The notes under the pieces are model-generated. The model saw nothing but the letters and a program-made list of their open reading frames with translations, searched no databases and was not told the DNA's origin. From Cymodocea nodosa (lineage: Eukaryota; Streptophyta; Magnoliopsida; Alismatales; Cymodoceaceae): 64,000 bases of DNA. The stretch is taken from positions 17,256,001-17,320,000 of the forward strand of contig CM072335.1 in NCBI GenBank assembly GCA_036874045.1. The letters run 5' to 3'. The position numbers and the translations under genes are program-made. Below are positions 38,501-50,500 of the stretch, one piece after another (the stretch's first letter is position 1; each line of letters starts with the position of its first letter).

Positions 38501-41500
38501 CTTCTAGCATTGGCTTCAGGTTAATGCCTATATGCTGAAGAGATCATCTTGCAATTCTAGACTCGCGATTCTATAGAGAGAGGAGACAAAATTGTAAGTG
38601 ATTTAATTTTCAGTGGTGTAATCACGTCGCATGTAGTGATAAAAGTATTTACTATCGACTGAGATTACTTTACATTTCACATTTCGCCTATTTTCATGCT
38701 CATATCAAAACAAAAATACCAAAAACAACTTATCTGTGTTTGTATTTTGTATTTGGGTATTGTATTATTTATTTTGTATCGTGATTAATGTTATCTTTGT
38801 CAGTGTTGTGATTGTTTTATGTTTGTTTTAGTTTTACAGTTTACTGAAATTGGTTCGTTCAAAAGACTTAAAGATTTTAATGGTTACTATTTGAATTATC
38901 TGAATGTTAGTATTGCCTAATGATAAATCCAATGTTTACTAACATTAAAGAGCTTAATTAATGTTATTTACAATCTATGGAACCGCTCAATGGTTGGCCG
39001 AATTTCTCTGTAAATAGCAGTATTAAATAAGAAAAACAGGCTTGTGGAGTTAACTTAAGTCCACGAGGTCAATCCGTTGAGTTAGCCATAACTTAATGAA
39101 CTTAGTCCATTGAGTTAACTGTAACTCAACAGAGAGCTTATTGAATATATAAATTTAATTGTTAAAAACAGAACAGTTCGCAATTCTTAAGCAATTCCCT
39201 GTAGGATCGACCTGTACTTGCACACTAATACAATAGACATTGTGCACTTACAGTTAAAATACAAATTAGAATTAATATCTAATTTGTGTGAAAAGTTGTT
39301 TGTTTACTTCTAAAAAGGAATTCAGTGATATAGGCATAAAGATAAATTAACTAAGTAAAAACAGAAGTCAACAAATCCAAGTTTTTCTGACGTGTTGTTA
39401 GGTAACCAATCAAGTTTTCTGGTGTCGTGCTGGAGATCCAAACACCACTCCACTGACATTTAGGTCATTGTCTATCTCCACGAGCACCATGACCATATGA
39501 AGCAATTAAGGCAAAAGGATCAGATGTAGACACCCTAGAAGATTTGATGGCAACCCGTAAAACATTTTCAAAAGCCTCATCTAAGTTTGGCATATGCTCA
39601 ACACTAAGGATGGAGCCACAAATTTGAGAAGTAATATCTAAATGAAGGGCAGTGAGGAAGACAACTACTACAAGTTCTTCTCTATAGCGTGAACAGGTGT
39701 GAACATCAAAAGTAGGTGGCTAATACACATTTAATTCATTTATTAGTCCACAAAGTGTGTTGAATAATTCCTTAATAGAGTGGTCTCCTTGTCGGAGCTG
39801 AAGGAGGCTCTCATAAACTGAGAATATTTTAGATATGTTTTTGTCATGACCATAAATGTAACGAAGAGTATCCTAAAGTACTTTGGTGGGCTGGAGCATG
39901 GACACTCCATTAGCAACAAAATCATATGTTTGAACCATCAAAGTGATAATAGCTACATCATCAGTCAACCAATCTCTATACTGTGAATCCTTCACGTCAA
40001 AAGGAGGCTAATAAAGGTGATGTTCTTGACGAAAAGCAATGACAACATTTTCAAAATTCTACGCCCATAGGATGTAGTTTGACCCATTTAACTTTTGAGA
40101 AATTCTTGGAAAGCTACAAACCAAAAGATTACTACGAGGCGCAAAGGAGCTAGCCATGACAATAAACTAGTCTGATTGAAAAAAAGATCTGTGGTGGACC
40201 AAACAGACCTTGAAACAAGATGGAAAGAGGAGCTACTACTACATTAGTCCTAAGGAGCCTTCACGCATCTGTCCAAGGGAGCCACTGCTTCTGCTACTGA
40301 TTTTGTTGGATGCTTCTAATTCCAAGGGAGCTTACTGCTATCCGTGGAGCTACTGCTGAAATGCAAGGAAGCTTATTGATTCCAAGGGAGCTTTCACGCA
40401 TCTGTCTACGAAGCTACTGCTAAGATGCATCAGCGTTTCCCACGCATTTGTCCAACGGACAATGGTAAGGTTGAACACGCAAAGAGGGAGGCCCCCAGAG
40501 AGCTCGCACGGACGTGCACACATGCGGGGAGGGAAGACGCACGCACACGTCCGCATGGAGGATGTCTGTGTGGAAGGCACCAGATACATCTGCGAGGAAG
40601 ATGCCCACGCGGAAGGGAGGACATTGGACACATCCATGGGAAGTACAGTCGTCGAGCACATCCATGGGGAGCACAGCCACCGAGCACGTCCGAGCTCTGA
40701 TACCAAGTAGAAGAAGAAGAAGAAGAAAAAGAAGAATGGTGTATATTTCCATAACCCACAATTACAAGTATATAAAAGAAGAGGGAGATAGATGGATCTT
40801 TAGATGGATCCTTAAATGGATCCTTGTTAAGCACAAGACACTTAACAGAAATTACAATATCATCTTGGCCATAATCCTTAGTTTAACATGGTATCAAGCG
40901 TAACTACTCTTTCGTTGGACATCTAATTGCTCCTTCTTCAGTGCCAACTACCTTCCAAGTTCTTTCTCTATCATTCCCATGGAACACTCCAAGGATTAAT
41001 GGACCTACAAACTTATAGCAACTAGTCTAAAACTTAATCCTAATAATTATCATTTGTAGGCAAATGCCTTTGAGACTTTTCACACCTCAATAATAAAACT
41101 TCCACAGACTCTTTGTATTTCTCTTACTCAGGTTCCCTCACTTGTGTGTGTTTCACTAGATAGCATGCCTATTATCACTTGTCCCTTGCAAGTTTATTGT
41201 TGACAGCCAAACCTTTTGCTCCAAATTTGGCTTCACTACTCTCTTCCTCCTCAGCAAATTCATCTCCTTCTAATTTAAACCTTATTATTGCCTACATAAA
41301 AGGTACTCATTCTTCTACTACCCATTCTCTTTCTACCTATGTTTCCTACGGAAAAGTATAGAAAAATGACTATATCATTGAGAAGTGTACATTACATATA
41401 TAGCATAAAGGTTAAATAGATTTTTATATGGATCCATACCTATTTAACACAAAATATTAAAACACTACTCACACTCCTCAAGTTAAAAGGTATATGTTCG

Positions 41501-44500
41501 TTAAACCCAACTTGTTATAAATAGATATGTAAACATTATGTCTCAATCCCTTTGTAAACGCATCAACTAACTCTTCAAAAGAGGGAGTATAAGGTGTGAA
41601 AATAATGCCCTTGACAACCAAATTATGAATAAAATGACAATCGATTCCAATGTGTTTAATATGTTCACGAAACGTTTTATGCTTGACTATATAGATGATT
41701 ATCACACTACAGGAGCATACGTTCTTGTAAAGACTTATCTAAGATTCAAGAAGAACAGGACTTGTAAAGTATCTGAATTAGATAAGTAAAAGAACTCTTT
41801 TAAGACTGAAAAATCTATTGTGACAAAAGAATCTTAGAATTAATTTACATGATATTTTTGATATACTAGAATAATAAGTTTAAGTGAAAAAAAATATGTT
41901 TTCATATTAATTAATGATTATTCTAAATTTACTTAAGTAATATTTCTTGCACACAAAAATGAGAGTGCAAAATGAAAAATAGGTATCAATATAGAGAATA
42001 AAGAATGATCATGATGAAGAATTTGAAAATAAATAGATGAATAAGTTTTATAAAAAATTAAGCATAGATCATAAGTATTTATTCCTTAAGTCCTTTCACA
42101 AAATGGTGTTGTTAAAAAGGAAAATAGATTTCTTCAAGAAATAGTTAGGATTATGATAAATGAGCATAATATTGCTTATTATTTTTAGAATGGAGCTATT
42201 AATATTATATGTTATGTGTTAAATAAAATTTTAATTAGGTCCATACTAGAACAAACATCTTATGAAACTTAAAATGGAAGACTGCACAAAATCTCATATT
42301 TTAATCTTTTAATTGTACTTAGTTTATACTAAATACAAAAGACAGAATATTTCTGATGAAGGTATATTTCTAAGAAACTCTTCTCAGAGTAAGACATATA
42401 GAATATTCAATAAAACCAATAAAACGATTGAAGAATTTATGTATGGAAGCTTTAATAAACATTCAAAGATAATTTTGTATCTGAAGGAAAAATAGTTAGA
42501 AACAGTGATAGTGATAAAGAGTTAATTCCATAGAAATCTCAAGATAATCCTTTGATCATTGATCATTCCCAAAAATCTAGGTTTCTGTCTCACCATCCCA
42601 AAGAATTAATTATTAGAGATGTTCATAAGGGTATGCAAACAAGATCTAAAGTAAATATTTGTGGATGTTGTACTTTTATTTCAAAAATTAAATCTAGAAA
42701 TGTTAATGAGACAATTAATGATGAATTTTAGATAAATGCAATGTAAGATAGATAAAATTAATTTAAAAGGAATAAATTATGAGATTTTGTTCCTAAACCT
42801 AAAGGACACTCAATTATTAGAATAAAATAAGTCTTTAAAAATAAAATAGATGAACCAATACATATGGTTAGAAATAAAACTAAGTTAGTTACCCAAGGTT
42901 ACAATCAAGAGAAGGGCATAGACTTTGATGAAACTTTTGTCTCTATAGCTAAGTTAAAGTCTATTAAAACGTTTTTAGCTTTTGTTGTACATATAGATTT
43001 TAAACTATTTTAAATAGATGTAAAGAATATCTTTCTAAATGATTTTATTAAAAAAGAAGTTTATGTAAAACAATCACTTAGGTTTAAAGATCCACATAAT
43101 CTAAATCATGCATTTAAACTCAAGAAAACCCTATATAGATTAAAGCAAACTCCTAGAGCTTGACATGAGAGACTTAGAGATTTTCTTTTAGAAAATGATT
43201 TTTCTATGAAATAAGAAGATAATACTCGATTTATTAATAAAAATAAGAAATAGTTGTGCAACAAATTTGTTGAAATCATGAAAATTAATTTAAAATGAGT
43301 ATGATTGGTGAATTAAATTATTTTCTTAGTTTACAAGTTAAGCAAATGAATAAAATATCATTTATCATTGTGAATGCTCTCGTGTTAAAATTGTTATTTA
43401 ACTAATTTTTTTATCGAAAAAATCTAATTTACTGAGTTATGATGAGATACCTACTCAGGTTAGGAGACTTGAGAAGTGAGTAAGATTGATGTCTCATCTA
43501 CACAAGGTTGGCGCCTTGTGTATAGGGTTGGGGCCTTGTGTGTACATAAAGTTAGTATCTTATATTTTAGGTTTGGTGTGAAGCCTAAAAAACATCATTT
43601 AAGGTTGTAGTTTTGTAAGAAGGCTGATATTGAACTTTAAAAATATCATTGATGGTGGAACTCTCGTGGTGGAGGCTTTGAAAAGTAGATTAGCCCGTTT
43701 CACTGAACTACTATAAATTTTACTGTCTTTTCTTTTATTTCTATAGTTTTACTTCTATAATAACCACTGTTAACTACATAGAAATAAAATTAATCAACTT
43801 AACAATTAATAAGTTTAAAATTGACAGAGATTTAGTTGAACTTATTATTTACCTCCCCTTTAATGAGTCATCAATCTTTACCAATTAGCTATGGATGAAG
43901 AAATACAAGTGTTGGCAAGAAAGGGTATGTGGTGTTTCGTGTCTTGCCTTGCTGATATCTTGCTTATTAATCATCACTGGATTTTTACTATCAAGCAAAA
44001 TTTGATGGTTCTATTAATTGCTATAAAACTCATTTAGTTGCACGTGATTTTATTCAAACTTTTGATGTAGATTACGTTAAGACTTTTTCTCTTGTCACTC
44101 ATCTTAACTCTAATTAGATTATTACTTCTATAGCAGTGAATTCTAAATGAACTCTTTCACATCTTGATGTATGTAATACTTTTCTTTATAGTGATTTTGA
44201 TGAGCAGGTTTTCATAAAACAACATATAAGGCATGTTGTTTACAGGGAAAATATCATATGTTTATTTTAGAAATTATTTATGGGCTTAAAATGAGTTCAT
44301 ATACTTGGTCTGACAAGTTTAGTTCTATGATGTTATAACACTGTTTCAGAAGATATCTAGTAGATCCTTCTGTATTTATTAAGAAAACTTCCATAGATTG
44401 TCATTTTAGCGATGTATGTTGATATCTTATTAACTGTTAATGACTAAACAGGTATTATGAATACTAAATCCTTTTTAGCACAACACTTTCCTATCAAAGA

Positions 44501-47500
44501 TATGGGTAAGTTAAGGTATTTTTTGGACATAATATTTACTTATAAAAAAGAAATTATCCCTTTCACAAAAAAAATATGCTATTGATTTATCAAAGGAAAT
44601 AGTACTTTTAAGGTGCAAACTTGAATCTATACCTATAAAACAGAATCCAACTTTTTAGGATTCATATTCTGAACCTTTTCTAAATGTGGCACAATATTGA
44701 TGACTAATTAGCAAACTTGTTTATCTCACTATTTTTCAACCTAACATTTCCTATGTTATTCATTTATTAAGTCAATTCATGCAAAAACCTAAACAAGTGC
44801 ATTAGAATGAAGTTTTTAGGATTCTCTCTTATAACGAGGGAAATCCTAGCAAAGGCTTGATTTACTCAAGAAATGGACATTTGCATGTAGAAGCTTATTT
44901 CAATTCTAGATATGGAGGAGACAAAAACAATCGAAAATTTACTTTAGGTTATTGTATCTATGTGGGAGATAATCTAGTGACTTGGAGGAGTAAAAAGTAG
45001 AATGTTGTATTAAAGTCTAGTGTCAAAATAGAATACTGATCAATGTCACAAACAATTAGTGAAATAGTTTAGCTCAAAAACTTATTTATAAAACTTGGCA
45101 TAGAGGTGTATTTACCTATGCACATGTATCGTAACAATCAAACTATAATTTATATCTCCAATTATTTATGTTTAAGTTAAGCCTAAATCAGGTCCAATAT
45201 ACATTATCTCCTTAATGTAATTACAATTTTATCTTGCCCATAATCCTTAGTTTAACAGTGATGATAGCAGCTAAAATCTCTCCTTTAAATTATCTCTCAA
45301 AACATTATATTAATTGATCACTATTAAGAGCTCTATATATAAAGGTCTCATAGAGAGCACTAGTAAAAAATAGGTAATGCAGAACTAATAATTACTATTA
45401 TTAATTTATTACATAACTCTGACATTTTTAAATGTGAGTTCACAAGTTTGTTTGGCCTACATTATTTGTTTTTAAAATTTTTCCTAGCACACCTATTTTC
45501 TTGATGAGAACCCATGTTATTTTACAATTATTTTTTTTCAAATAAAACTGAACCCTCTCAAGACCCAATATTGATGGGGACTTCATGCACTGGGAATTTG
45601 AATAACTTTGAATTTGACCACTTGATGAAGTAAAAATGAGAGAAAGAGATGACATAAAGAACACCAACCCAATCATCAACCTGAATATATCCACGTAATA
45701 TGAAAATGACAACCTAAACAAGTCAATTATAACAAACAGATCTAAAAAATGATAACTCACAAAGTACCTGTATTTTTTTGCAGTCGATTATGAAGAAGGT
45801 TACGTACAGAAAAAAGTTGCTTTCCCTTTAATAAGGGTTGTTCTGGGTACGAAAGAACAATGTTGTACCTAACAAAGGACAATGAATGACAAACATTATT
45901 TGGAATACATATGAAATCAAGGGAAGAGTGCTGGTTACTTTAACATGTTTTCTTCATTTAATCTTAAGTTACCAATCATAAAGATAAGATAATTGTTAAT
46001 CTAAAATAGTTACATAATGTATTCTTGCTGAGAAAAATAAATAAGTCAGGATCTTAATAATGTCTTGGAACCATATGTTAAAATTGCACATGCCAGGAAA
46101 TCCTCTCCCTCCAATGCAATCATGGTATCTTCTTTCAAAAATATCAAACAGTGAAATTGTCAATGCAGTAAACCAAATCCTTCTGTAACATACACAATTG
46201 CTTCATCAATGTTTGGTAGGGTCTTTATGGTGGATTGTCGGATTCTAGCAACAAGCACCTCCAAAACAAGATCCTTTGGATAGTATGATGGTGAATCAAG
46301 AAGAAAACAAGGAGAGAGAGAGAGTCTTTGAAGGACTTAATCCCATGTTAAAACCCATTTTAGTGGAAAAAAAGTAGCACACAACACATCTTACCAATCT
46401 CATTTGTTAAGGTACATGTGGTACTAGTCAAGGGCTTGATTCAGCAAGTGGAGCACTATTTTACCAATGCACTATTATACATTGCATTCTCCTCTCCTCC
46501 TCCCTAAGCACGGTCATCCACTAGAGGGAGACTCTTGTAGTGGTGTCAACAAGAGAGCCACTGCCAGTGGCGGATAACACCCACACCTTTCAAACTTCAT
46601 GGAGTTTCTCTTACCTTAACCTATGATAGACTTAAATGGCCAACAATCCAACAAGCACTTGCAAAATTTGGTTACTCTAAGAGGAGCTTGAAACTAATCA
46701 AGGAGTGCATTGAAGATGTTTGCTTTTCCATAGAAATCAATGGAAATTCTACAACTTTCTTTAGGGTTTCTAGGGACTTAGGCAGGGAGACCTCTCACCA
46801 TACCTATTCATCATCATGAAAAAGCTCCTTAGCAAGGGTTTGCACAACTTGATTAGAAGCATGCGGGTCAGCCCTTATAACTATGGTAGAGGGAAAGTAA
46901 TGCTAAGGAAGTTAAAGCAAGGATTGCAAGTAGCAAAGTAGGTTAAGGTAAGATAAGGTAATGTTCAGATTACAAATCAAGTTACACCAATTAAGCAACA
47001 AAGGTGAGGATGACTAGCAAAATCCTAGGTGATTGAAAGGTGATTCCAAGGATGATTGGTGAAACCATATGTTGCCCGAGCTAGGTGTCTCATCTCTTAC
47101 ATCTAGTGTTAATGTAGGTGAGTCTCAAGCATTCCTCCCTACCCTTGGTGGCTGGGGACAGAATTAAGGACTAACAGAATAGAAAATTGTTTGTGAAGAA
47201 CAATACTCAATGGGGTTGAGATCCTTTAGGCTCATCGACAACTTTCATCAATTTGTCCAGGCACAATGCATTAGATGCATTGCTCATTAAGAGACAATCT
47301 TTTGCTACTATACTCAAAGACACTTGTACCTCCAAATTTTCCAAATATTCTCGTTTGCAAGTTAGTCAATGTTAATGAAGAGGCAAATCAGCCTAGAGGA
47401 GGGGTATAAATTTGGTAAAATTTAGATAGGAGTACTAATTAGGGCTTGTTTTAATTTTTGGAAAGCTTATGTCATAGCCAAAGTCCAATGGAATCCCTCT

Positions 47501-50500
47501 TGACAAAGCAATGCCATTATTGGTGCGGCCATCATCCCATAATCATTGATAAATCACAAGTATTAACTTGTTAACCCAAAGAATGTGCAAAGACCCTTCA
47601 TAAAAGTTGAAATGGCCAGTCCCATGCACATCTAGCCTTCTCCTCTTGGAGCCAAACTTGCCTTTATCCAATCACATGTCCCAAATTGACTTGACCTAGG
47701 GCCAAGTACTCAATCTTACTTCTCCCAAATTGACAGTTCGATTCACAAGTAAAAAGATGATTGACCCATAAGATCTCAAGGACTTGACAAGTGCTAAAGA
47801 TGCTCCTTCCATGTCATGTTGTATACCAATATATCATTGAAAAGGACCAGCACAAACTATTGAAAAGTAGTTGGAAAATCCTATTCATAAGAGCTTGAAA
47901 AGTGAAAGGAGCATTAGACAATTTGAACAACATGACCATGAACTCATAATGGCCCTCATGTGTTCGAAATGTCATCTTGCCTATATCTTGTGGATCAATG
48001 TGATTTTGGTGGTACCAAGATCCATCTTTGAGAATACACAAATACCAACCAATTCATCTAGCAATTTTTCAAAAAGAGGGATTGGAAACTTATCATGGAT
48101 GGTATTCCTATTGAGTTTTGATAATCCATTCAGAATATTTAGGAACCATCCTTCTTCTGCGCAAGCAAAACAAGGGCAAAGTGAGGATTGTTGCTATGCT
48201 AGATGATTCTAGCCTTGAGGAAGCCTTACACCAACTTCTCGATCTCCTACATCTCAAAATGCGGTTACCAATATGGAGGTATGGAAACAAGTTTCTCTTC
48301 ATCCACCAAGTGAATCTAGTGGTCCCCAAGTCTAGTAAAAGACAAGGAAATAGGTTCTTAAAACACCTCTTGATAGTTCCATAAGAGTTCTGTTATGTCT
48401 TTCATTTCCCTCCTCCCTAACCTCCTCCACCAAAAACACCACTATTTGATCCCTAGCATGTTCCTATTCCTAATTGATCTGATCTACTAACACTTCTTTT
48501 ATAATCTCAAACTTAATAACCTAAATTAGCACCTTGTGCACCCTCTTGCATGAACCTAAGGCTCATATTCTCAAAATCCCATGGAACTTTTGCCAAGGCC
48601 ACTAGCCAACACACCACCAATACTATCATACAATCCAATTTTCATTAGCTTTAGATCCACTTGCATTAATTCTCCTCAACACTCTAGTTGAAGTCCCTTA
48701 CATTCTCCCACTACTTTCATTGTTCATCCTCCCATCATCCAAGCATGTGATAGATGCTAAGTGACCCCTTCTTGATCCTCCTCCACCAAGCATGGGTCTA
48801 AAAAATTGTGGGTTTACCCAATATCAATTAAATTAAAATCAACACCCTTTGAACATTCACCTTGCCCCAAACTATCATAATTTGAGGACCAGTAAACATC
48901 ATCAAAGAAATGTCAAGCTTTGCCACCTCTTTGAATTCCTCCTCGCTCTAGTCACCTTGAACCAAGTATAGCAATTGTGTTTGACACTTGTGTCAACAAA
49001 TTCACCACTTATCACAATTATAACACAAGTGCTAATCCCATCATCCTTTCATTTCTGTTAGAGAAAGGATACTAACAAGTGGATTAGTTGCAGCAGATGG
49101 ATTTGCTGTAGTAAGCAAATTTGTGAATACAGCCACTTTACCTTCCTTTGTCCACCTCCCGAAACTAGTTGAAGCTCTAGAATTTCCCCATTCCAAAACT
49201 GGCAATGTTGGTTCCACTTCTCCTAAACTCAAGTTAAGATGCCAACTCAGCTGCCTACACATCTACGCAAATTTCCTTATAGAGTCTACCAACAAAGATA
49301 GTGATAGCATTGGTATTAGAGAGATACAAAAGTTGACTTAACGGCTTTTTAAACACCTTTTAATACTTCCTTAGTGATGACCTTGGCTTTAGTTTTAATA
49401 GTTTAGCCAGCGGTTGCTCGCCATTATCTACCCCAAATCTTACAAGAATATCTTGTTTAAATTTTTTCCGCAATCTTCTCTAGCCAATCAATCAGTGACA
49501 ATTATAGCATTGAATTACTTCTTCTAAGTGAAGAGAAGCATACCTAACCTTTTGATGCACTAATATCTTGTAAAATCTAAAGAATCACTCCATTCAAATA
49601 ATCTAACTTAATGGAAGATCTCCCTTGGTAAACTGGAAAAGTCGACTTAAGTGATGTTTAGGATAACACTTCTTCAACTTACTCTCTCTCTATGCTTGGC
49701 TTACGGATCTCCTTGACTAGTGGATTGGACACTTCCCTAGTGTTCCTAGATTCTATAATGAGATTGTGAAAGCATTAATTAATCCATCACAAGATTGCTT
49801 GGTTCTCTTGATTCCCTAGTGTTCTATTTCCTTTCTTAGATGGATAATCAAGCTCTAATACTAAATTCTCACATTCCTGAATTTGACAAGATGACTAATG
49901 GAGCGAGTTGGTGACTAATATGTCATCAAACAATCTTGGTTGTTGGATAGGTTTTTCCTTAGCAAAGGTCCAATAAAAAGGTAGAACAGATAGTGGTCCT
50001 ACTCTTGGTGGAATTGAATGTAGTGGGTTAGGGTAAGTTCTACCTACTTAGAATTAAACCTAAGTTAATCCTCTATGGATGATCCTTTATCTACACTAAC
50101 AAGAGTTACAACCAATTACATTGTTACTATGCAACCCTAAAGGAAGAAGGTGGCGAATAAGAAGAAAAATATGGGAAAAGAAGAAGATGGTCCATTAAAG
50201 AGAAGGGTTTATAGTTTTATAGAGTTACAATAAATGAATCCTTTAATCGAATCCTAAGACAAATTTACTAATTGGATCCATTCACATACTTCCCCTCAAG
50301 TTGAAAGATAGATATTTATCATTCTCAACTTGTTACAAATATAATCAAATGACTAAAGACCTAAAGGTTTTGTGAGAATATCAACAAGTTTTTCAGAGGA
50401 TGGTGTCAAAGAATACAAATTATGCCTTTGGTCTCCAAATCTTTGATATAGTGACAATCAATTTCAATATGCATGGTTCGTTCATGAAATGTTACATTCT

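Larger units (their letters stand above)
30395..40847 (-). mobile_element. middle Ty1/copia element of the nest
   Basis: Minus strand, inserted in the 5' LTR of the outer element with a GAAAT duplication (30390-30394 and 40848-40852). LTRs lie at 40847-40706 and 30524-30395; they differ at about 4 of 130 aligned bases, apart from a longer aag run in one. Primer-binding site TGGTATCAGAGC follows at about 40704-40693. A GC-rich leader (40700-40160), gag (40150-39470), zinc knuckle, protease ([14 protein letters not shown], near 37120), integrase and RNase H (30894-30532) are recognisable. It carries two further insertions (31128-35863 and about 37385-39465). Broken. Confidence 0.82.
30297..45257 (+). 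mobile_element. outer Ty1/copia element of a three-deep nest
   Basis: Plus strand. The 5' LTR starts TGTTGAAG at 30297, is interrupted by another element at 30394, and resumes to TTTAACA at 40888. It is followed at 40889 by TGGTATCAAGCG, a tRNA-Met-type primer-binding site. Gag remains at 40900-41360, RT from about 43860 ([15 protein letters not shown]), RNase H to about 45150, and the 3' LTR ends at 45257. The element is bordered by a GTGAT target duplication (30292-30296 and 45258-45262). Comparable parts of the two LTRs differ at roughly one base in ten, so it is the oldest of the three. Broken many times. Confidence 0.8.

Noticed and set aside
40350-40903. Six overlapping frames of 80-134 codons on both strands
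   Set aside because: They lie in the GC-rich leader and LTR of the middle Copia element, where stops are rare by composition; none matches a protein.
45440-45760. 106-codon minus-strand frame next to the lone exon
   Set aside because: It begins in the intron 8 bp past the donor, shows no domain, and is not needed to keep the DCL4 frame.
47871-48384. 111- and 88-codon plus-strand frames
   Set aside because: Antisense shadows of a minus-strand gypsy RT.
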